Assembly (NCBI GenBank): GCA_934532985.1
Contig: CAKTAV010000007.1
Span: forward strand, 34,714-98,713
Reading direction: 5' to 3'
DNA length: 64,000 nucleotides
Source: an uncultured Butyricicoccus sp.
GTDB taxonomy: Bacteria > Bacillota > Clostridia > Oscillospirales > Butyricicoccaceae
The notes under the pieces: model-generated
Told to the model about the DNA's origin: nothing
Seen by the model: the letters and a program-made list of their open reading frames with translations, nothing else
The model's database searches: none
Part shown: in pieces, positions 60,564 through 64,000 of the stretch
Layout of the letters: every line of letters starts with the position of its first letter
Numbering within the stretch: the stretch's first letter is position 1
Program-made: the position numbers and the translations under genes

Positions 60564-61442
60564 ATGACACACAAGATTACTCATCTTTGTGAATCATCTG
60601 CACTGACAGATTTGAAGTTATTTCAATTTGGGACCAGTCAGTATTCCGCAAAGAATTTGGATCGCTCTATCCTCGGCGCACATTATGTGATACATTATGT
60701 TGTAAGCGGCGCCGGTAGCGTCCGCATCGGCAACGGCGCATACCCCATCACATCCGGGTCCGTCTTTGTACTATTCCCCAACCAAGTTCGCCAGATCATT
60801 CCGGAAGAGAATGAAACTCTGGTCATCCAATGGGTCGAGCTGGAAGGCAGCGTATTGCTTCCGGAGTTCAACCGACTGAGCCTGTCCTCTAACAGCCCCA
60901 TGCTGCCGCTTCATGTCCAACCCGGTGTCTCGCACACGGAGAAGGCATTTGCACAGCTTGTGGAATCCAGCCGCGAGAACGAAGCATGTCAGCTAGGCCA
61001 TTGCTGGGCGGTGATCGGTGCGTTGGAGGAAGAAACCGCACAGATTAAGCCGCAGCGTCCGGGCAACCAGCGCCGCCACTATGTAGAACAGGCGATGGAT
61101 TTAATTCAGAAAAATTATATGCATGACATCACGGTAGAGGATATCGCCGAGTACTGCGGACTCAACCGCAGCTATCTGGGCAAACTATTCCGTGATGAGA
61201 CCGGAAAGAGCACGCAGGAATATTTGATTGAATATCGCATGGAGGTTGCCTGTCGATATTTGACGGAAACAACCGCACCAATTGGTACGATTGCACTTTC
61301 CGTCGGCTATCAGAACCAGCTGCATTTTTCGCGCGCCTTCCGGAAGACCTTTGGCCTTTCCCCGCGCGATTGGCAGAAGGAACAGCGTATGCGGGATTCC
61401 GAACGCACTGCATATCGTCCGGAAGCAAGCGACGAGGAATAA
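60564..61442 (+). CDS. AraC family transcriptional regulator with N-terminal cupin
   Basis: 292 residues from ATG 60564, with CAGGAGG about 10 nt upstream. The N-terminal half is the cupin ligand-binding fold ('VIHYVVSGAGSVRIGNGAYP'). The C-terminal pair of helix-turn-helix motifs comprises 'ITVEDIAEYCGLNRSYLGKL' and 'IGTIALSVGYQNQLHFSRAF', ending 'GLSPRDWQK'. This arrangement is typical of sugar-responsive activators, but no catabolic genes adjoin it. Long structured leader; own terminator. Confidence 0.9.
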   Translation: MTHKITHLCESSALTDLKLFQFGTSQYSAKNLDRSILGAHYVIHYVVSGAGSVRIGNGAYPITSGSVFVLFPNQVRQIIPEENETLVIQWVELEGSVLLPEFNRLSLSSNSPMLPLHVQPGVSHTEKAFAQLVESSRENEACQLGHCWAVIGALEEETAQIKPQRPGNQRRHYVEQAMDLIQKNYMHDITVEDIAEYCGLNRSYLGKLFRDETGKSTQEYLIEYRMEVACRYLTETTAPIGTIALSVGYQNQLHFSRAFRKTFGLSPRDWQKEQRMRDSERTAYRPEASDEE

Positions 61443-61493
61443 ATTCCGGCTATTTGCCTGTAAAATGGTATTCGAAAGGAAATTCAAAAAGGT

Positions 61494-61521
61494 CTGCTGT
61501 ATTTTTCAGCAGGCTTTTTTT
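61494..61521 (+). terminator. Terminator of the AraC gene
   Basis: CTGCTG (61494-61499) pairs with CAGCAG (61507-61512), followed by GC and seven T residues. Confidence 0.75.
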
Positions 61522-61540
61522 GTACCCCCCTCTCCAACCG

Positions 61541-61569
61541 CAAAAAGCTCCCGCCGAGGCGGGAGCTTT
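61541..61569 (-). terminator. Terminator of the VanW gene
   Basis: AAAGCTCCCGCC (61544-61555) pairs with GGCGGGAGCTTT (61558-61569); the plus-strand A-run at 61542-61546 gives the minus-strand U-tract. Confidence 0.9.
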
Positions 61570-61608
61570 ACGCTTTCTGGAATCCTTTCGGTTTTCCAAA
61601 ATCAAAAT

Positions 61609-63198
61609 TTAATAGTAGCTATAGGTCGTATAGTTTACCTTACCGTTTGCCGTGCGCTTCAGGCAGTAGCCGCTGCCAGAGCGTGTCACACTCAGCTTTA
61701 CCTTCGGGATCTTGGTGCCATAGTTGGCCTTGATCTTCATCGTGATCGAGCCGCTGGAATTGTAGCTGGTCACAATCTTGACTGGAGTTTTCAGGTTATT
61801 GCTAAACTTAAAATCCTTCGAGCCATAGGCAACCGTGGCGTCACGGCCCAGCGGAACATAGGAAATCGGTGCCGAGTGGCAGTAACGCTGCTCAATCTTC
61901 AGATTGGACATCAGAACCGCGTTGAACAGCGTCGAGGATACCTGACAGACACCGCCGCCAAGACCCGACTCCTGCTTGCCGCCGACAAAGATGATCGCCG
62001 GCTTGTAGCCTCTCGCCGCGGTACGCTCACCAACCGTTCCGTTGAACGAGAACGTCTTGCCCGGCTTAATAATCTTGCCGTTGATGGCCTTGGTTGCCAG
62101 ACGAACGTTGGTGCTGCGGTTGGTATTGCTGGCATCAAAGCTCGTGGTATAGCTTGCCAGCGTCTTGGAGAACTGCTTGTGAACCTTCACAGTCTTACTG
62201 CCCTTGAGCGAGCGACTGCCGTTGTCGTTCTTCAGTACCAGCTTGATCGTATGCTTACCGCTCTTGGTCGGCTTATAGGTATAGGAGAACTTCATGCCGT
62301 TCTTGATGGTCTTGTTGACCTTCTTGCCAACGGCCTTGCCGTCTACATACCACTGATAACTGCCCTTCAGCGATTCCTGAAGGCCCGAAATCTTCATGTT
62401 GATCTTCATCGAGTCGCCCAGCGTGACATTCGAACGCTTGGAAACCGCCAGCTCAGCGCCGACAAAATCAAAGATCGACTTGACCGATGCCGACTGGGCA
62501 ACCGTCGTGTCATCCTTGCTGATCTTGACACTGACCTTGTTGGTCTTGCGCGTTGTGCTCTTCGGCAGCGTGGTCTTCAGATCCAATACATCGCCATCGG
62601 TCAGCGCTGCATCCTTTGTGCTGGAAACACGGGAACCATTGACATACCAGTTGATGTTGACACCCTCAACTGTGCCGCCCAGACCGGTAACCGTCGCATG
62701 CATGTAAATATTGTTGCCCAGACGAACGGCAGTGCTGCCCTGCATCGTGATAACTGCATTGGCCAATACACCCTCGGTCGGGTCCGGCGTCACTGCGGCA
62801 ACCGTAACCGGACACTCCAGTGTCTGACCGTCTGCCAGCGTCGCCGTAATCGTGCACTCGCCCGGGTTAACCCCAGTCACATCCGCCGTAAGCGCGCCTG
62901 TGCTGGCTACATCGGCGACATTCGGATCGTCGCTCGCCCACGCGGTAACCTCCGGCGTTGTGGCGCCATCTGCTACCTGGATCGTCAATCCCTTGGCCTG
63001 ACCTGCCGTCAGATGCAGCTCATTCGGCGCAAGTGTATACTGCTGTTCCGCTGAAACATCACCCGTCTGCGATGATACTGCCGGTGTCTCATCGACGAAA
63101 ACCGCAACATCGTCCTCTCCGGCGTCCAGTGCCAGCGCAGGAACAGAACCTAACGTCATGCAGAGTGCCATCAGCAGTGCAATTCCGCGTTTTTTCAT
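61609..63198 (-). CDS. Secreted VanW family protein with Ig-like domains
   Basis: 529 residues. A signal peptide (about 1-24) is followed by an acidic spacer and a Big2-type Ig-like domain (about 58-130, 'LTAGQAKGLTIQVADGATTP'). Two more Ig-like modules follow (about 140-350). The VanW domain runs from about 360 ('GKIIKPGKTFSFNGTVGERT', 'GGGVCQVSSTLFNAVLMSNL'), and the end is a basic tail. VanW domains resemble L,D-transpeptidase-linked wall proteins; the activity is not established. GGGGGA precedes the ATG; promoter at 63237-63265. Confidence 0.88.
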   Translation of the reverse strand: MKKRGIALLMALCMTLGSVPALALDAGEDDVAVFVDETPAVSSQTGDVSAEQQYTLAPNELHLTAGQAKGLTIQVADGATTPEVTAWASDDPNVADVASTGALTADVTGVNPGECTITATLADGQTLECPVTVAAVTPDPTEGVLANAVITMQGSTAVRLGNNIYMHATVTGLGGTVEGVNINWYVNGSRVSSTKDAALTDGDVLDLKTTLPKSTTRKTNKVSVKISKDDTTVAQSASVKSIFDFVGAELAVSKRSNVTLGDSMKINMKISGLQESLKGSYQWYVDGKAVGKKVNKTIKNGMKFSYTYKPTKSGKHTIKLVLKNDNGSRSLKGSKTVKVHKQFSKTLASYTTSFDASNTNRSTNVRLATKAINGKIIKPGKTFSFNGTVGERTAARGYKPAIIFVGGKQESGLGGGVCQVSSTLFNAVLMSNLKIEQRYCHSAPISYVPLGRDATVAYGSKDFKFSNNLKTPVKIVTSYNSSGSITMKIKANYGTKIPKVKLSVTRSGSGYCLKRTANGKVNYTTYSYY

Positions 63199-63236
63199 AA
63201 AAATTCCCCCTTTATCGGTAGTTAATTTAGTATGTT

Positions 63237-63265
63237 TATTATACGCTATCTCTTAGAGGAAGGCA
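63237..63265 (-). promoter_or_regulatory. Promoter of the VanW gene
   Basis: Minus strand: TTGCCT (63265-63260), 17 bp, perfect TATAAT (63242-63237). Confidence 0.75.
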
Positions 63266-63330
63266 AGGAACAATTTGGATACATCGCTGCGACGCACAGG
63301 GGTAATTTTAGTGTGAACTATTTAACGATC

Positions 63331-63460
63331 TGTTCTCAGAGAAAGTTATCTATAATTGTAGGTTTTAATCCCCTCAGGCACTTCGTGCCAGCGCCCCTTG
63401 CATCAAGGGGCGCCTTTGGTGCTAGTTTTTTTATTGTCTATTCTTAGGGTGAATCTTACC
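63331..63460 (-). repeat. Dispersed repeat, type 1 (variable hairpin GGCAC/GTGCC)
   Basis: Border motif TGTTCTCAGAGAAAG at 63331 and TTCTTAGGGTGAATCTTACC at 63441. Between them lie AATCCCCTCAG, variable hairpin GGCAC-ttc-GTGCC, GCGCCCCTTGCATCAAGGGG and CGCCTTTGGTGC. Confidence 0.82.
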
Positions 63461-63469
63461 GTTTTGTCG

Positions 63470-63640
63470 GGGGCGGGATGTCAGTTGTTTCCCACAACTG
63501 ACTGAGGGATTGTACGCTTACTTCAAGATTTATTCTTACTAGTAGCGAACAACCCCTCTGGCGCGGCAAGCCGCGCCATCTCCCCTTGCACAGGGGCGAT
63601 TTGGTGCGAATCTTTACATTTCTGTACTTAGGGTAAATTT
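63470..63640 (-). repeat. Composite dispersed repeat, inverted copy
   Basis: Inverse of the architecture at 49544-49735: variable hairpin TCAGTTGT-ttccc-ACAACTGA, CTGAGGGATTGTACGCTTAC, AACAACCCCTCT, variable hairpin GGCGCGGC-aa-GCCGCGCC, CTCCCCTTGCACAGGGGCGA, ending at border motif CTTAGGGTAAATTT. The second palindrome differs completely from the TGTCACGGC one at the same place in the 49.5-kb copy. Confidence 0.82.
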
Positions 63641-63645
63641 CTCTT

Positions 63646-63756
63646 TTTCAAATTTCAAACCAGCGAAGCGTTTGAAATTTGAGGAGCAAGACCACGGAGC
63701 GGGTGAGCCATGCCGATCCTTCGGCGTGGCGATGTAGCGCAGTGCGTCGCAGCGAC
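63646..63756. repeat. Dispersed repeat fragment, related to the 20.3-20.5 kb block
   Basis: CAGCGAAGCG...GAG.AAGACCACGGAGCGG and GGCGATGTAGCGCAGTGCG match the order of words near 20370-20465. Confidence 0.65.
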
Positions 63757-64000
63757 GCGAAAGCGAGTTGTCTGCGTGGTCTACACGCGGATCGCCGCGG
63801 TCCCAAGTCTTAGAGGAGGGGTTCGAATCCCCGATCTTACTGGAAAATGAAAAAAGCAGCCTGATTTCTCAAGCTGCTTGGTGGCTCATCGGGGTCGCGG
63901 CGTGCCGGTGGCACGTGAGCCAAGCGAAAGCGAGTTGTCTGCGTGGTCTACACGCGGATCGCCGCGGTCCCAAGTCTTAGAGGAGGGGTTCGAATCCCCG
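63757..64000. repeat. 167-bp tandem repeat array cut by the window end
   Basis: The 77-bp block at 63757-63833 recurs without change at 63924-64000, a period of 167 bp. The unit contains four short palindromes: GCGTG-gtcta-CACGC, GGGG-ttcgaat-CCCC (like a tRNA T-arm), AAGCAGC...GCTGCTT, and GTGCC-ggt-GGCAC. The array may continue beyond the window. No complete tRNA can be folded from the visible part. Confidence 0.75.

Noticed and set aside
63820..63845. tRNA gene suggested by the T-arm-like GGGG-TTCGAAT-CCCC
   Set aside because: No matching acceptor, D or anticodon arm can be paired upstream; the element is part of a tandem repeat.

Overview
The window looks like chromosome from a spore-forming, low-oxygen gut Firmicute of the class Clostridia. 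The GC content is moderate to high. It carries SpoVT preceded by a sigma-G-like promoter, a SpoIIIE/FtsK translocase, HrcA with a perfect CIRCE operator, oxygen-independent HemW, a group II ECF transporter module, and dispersed hairpin repeats of a kind I associate with Oscillospirales genomes. Butyricicoccus/Agathobaculum-like is my guess and is not proven by the sequence. I see no prophage, rRNA operon, CRISPR array or intact insertion sequence.

Layout. 0.6-9 kb: a MerR-type regulator, an Asp/Glu-racemase-like enzyme and an iron alcohol dehydrogenase separated by a structured tandem-repeat leader, spoVT, initiator tRNA-fMet, a DUF815 ATPase, a small lipoprotein, and three tandem near-identical 31-residue micropeptide genes. 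9-20 kb: YibE/F membrane protein with a secreted metallophosphatase, the UPF0210/ACT pair, hemW-lepA, and two secreted proteins (SH3-NlpC/P60 and a fibronectin-like protein). 20-26 kb: a block of dispersed repeats, then the CIRCE-controlled hrcA-grpE-dnaK-dnaJ operon. 26-33 kb: a LysR regulator divergent from three tandem EamA transporters, then an AEC transporter and a two-gene chromate transporter. 33-39 kb: a split transketolase, a DeoR regulator, and IolB plus IolD, which together resemble a shortened inositol/sugar-acid locus.

39-57 kb is mostly housekeeping: ftsK/spoIIIE with a flavin reductase, a HAD phosphatase, YgiQ radical SAM protein, a methyltransferase, ecfA1-ecfA2-ecfT, truA, DUF5711, cvpA, a zinc-finger Clp ATPase and mnmA. 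57-60 kb holds a pantothenate operon, DUF2520-panB-panC-panD; the DUF2520 protein is a good candidate for the ketopantoate reductase step. 60-64 kb holds an AraC regulator with a structured leader, a secreted VanW protein, and repeats that end in a 167-bp tandem array cut by the window edge.

The most unusual items are the triplicated micropeptide genes (8591-8968), the dispersed repeat superfamily, and the structured leader between the alcohol dehydrogenase and the racemase. The repeats share a border motif and a constant stem but have completely interchangeable palindromic hairpins. One copy supplies the 3' end of mnmA and another carries a G15 tract.
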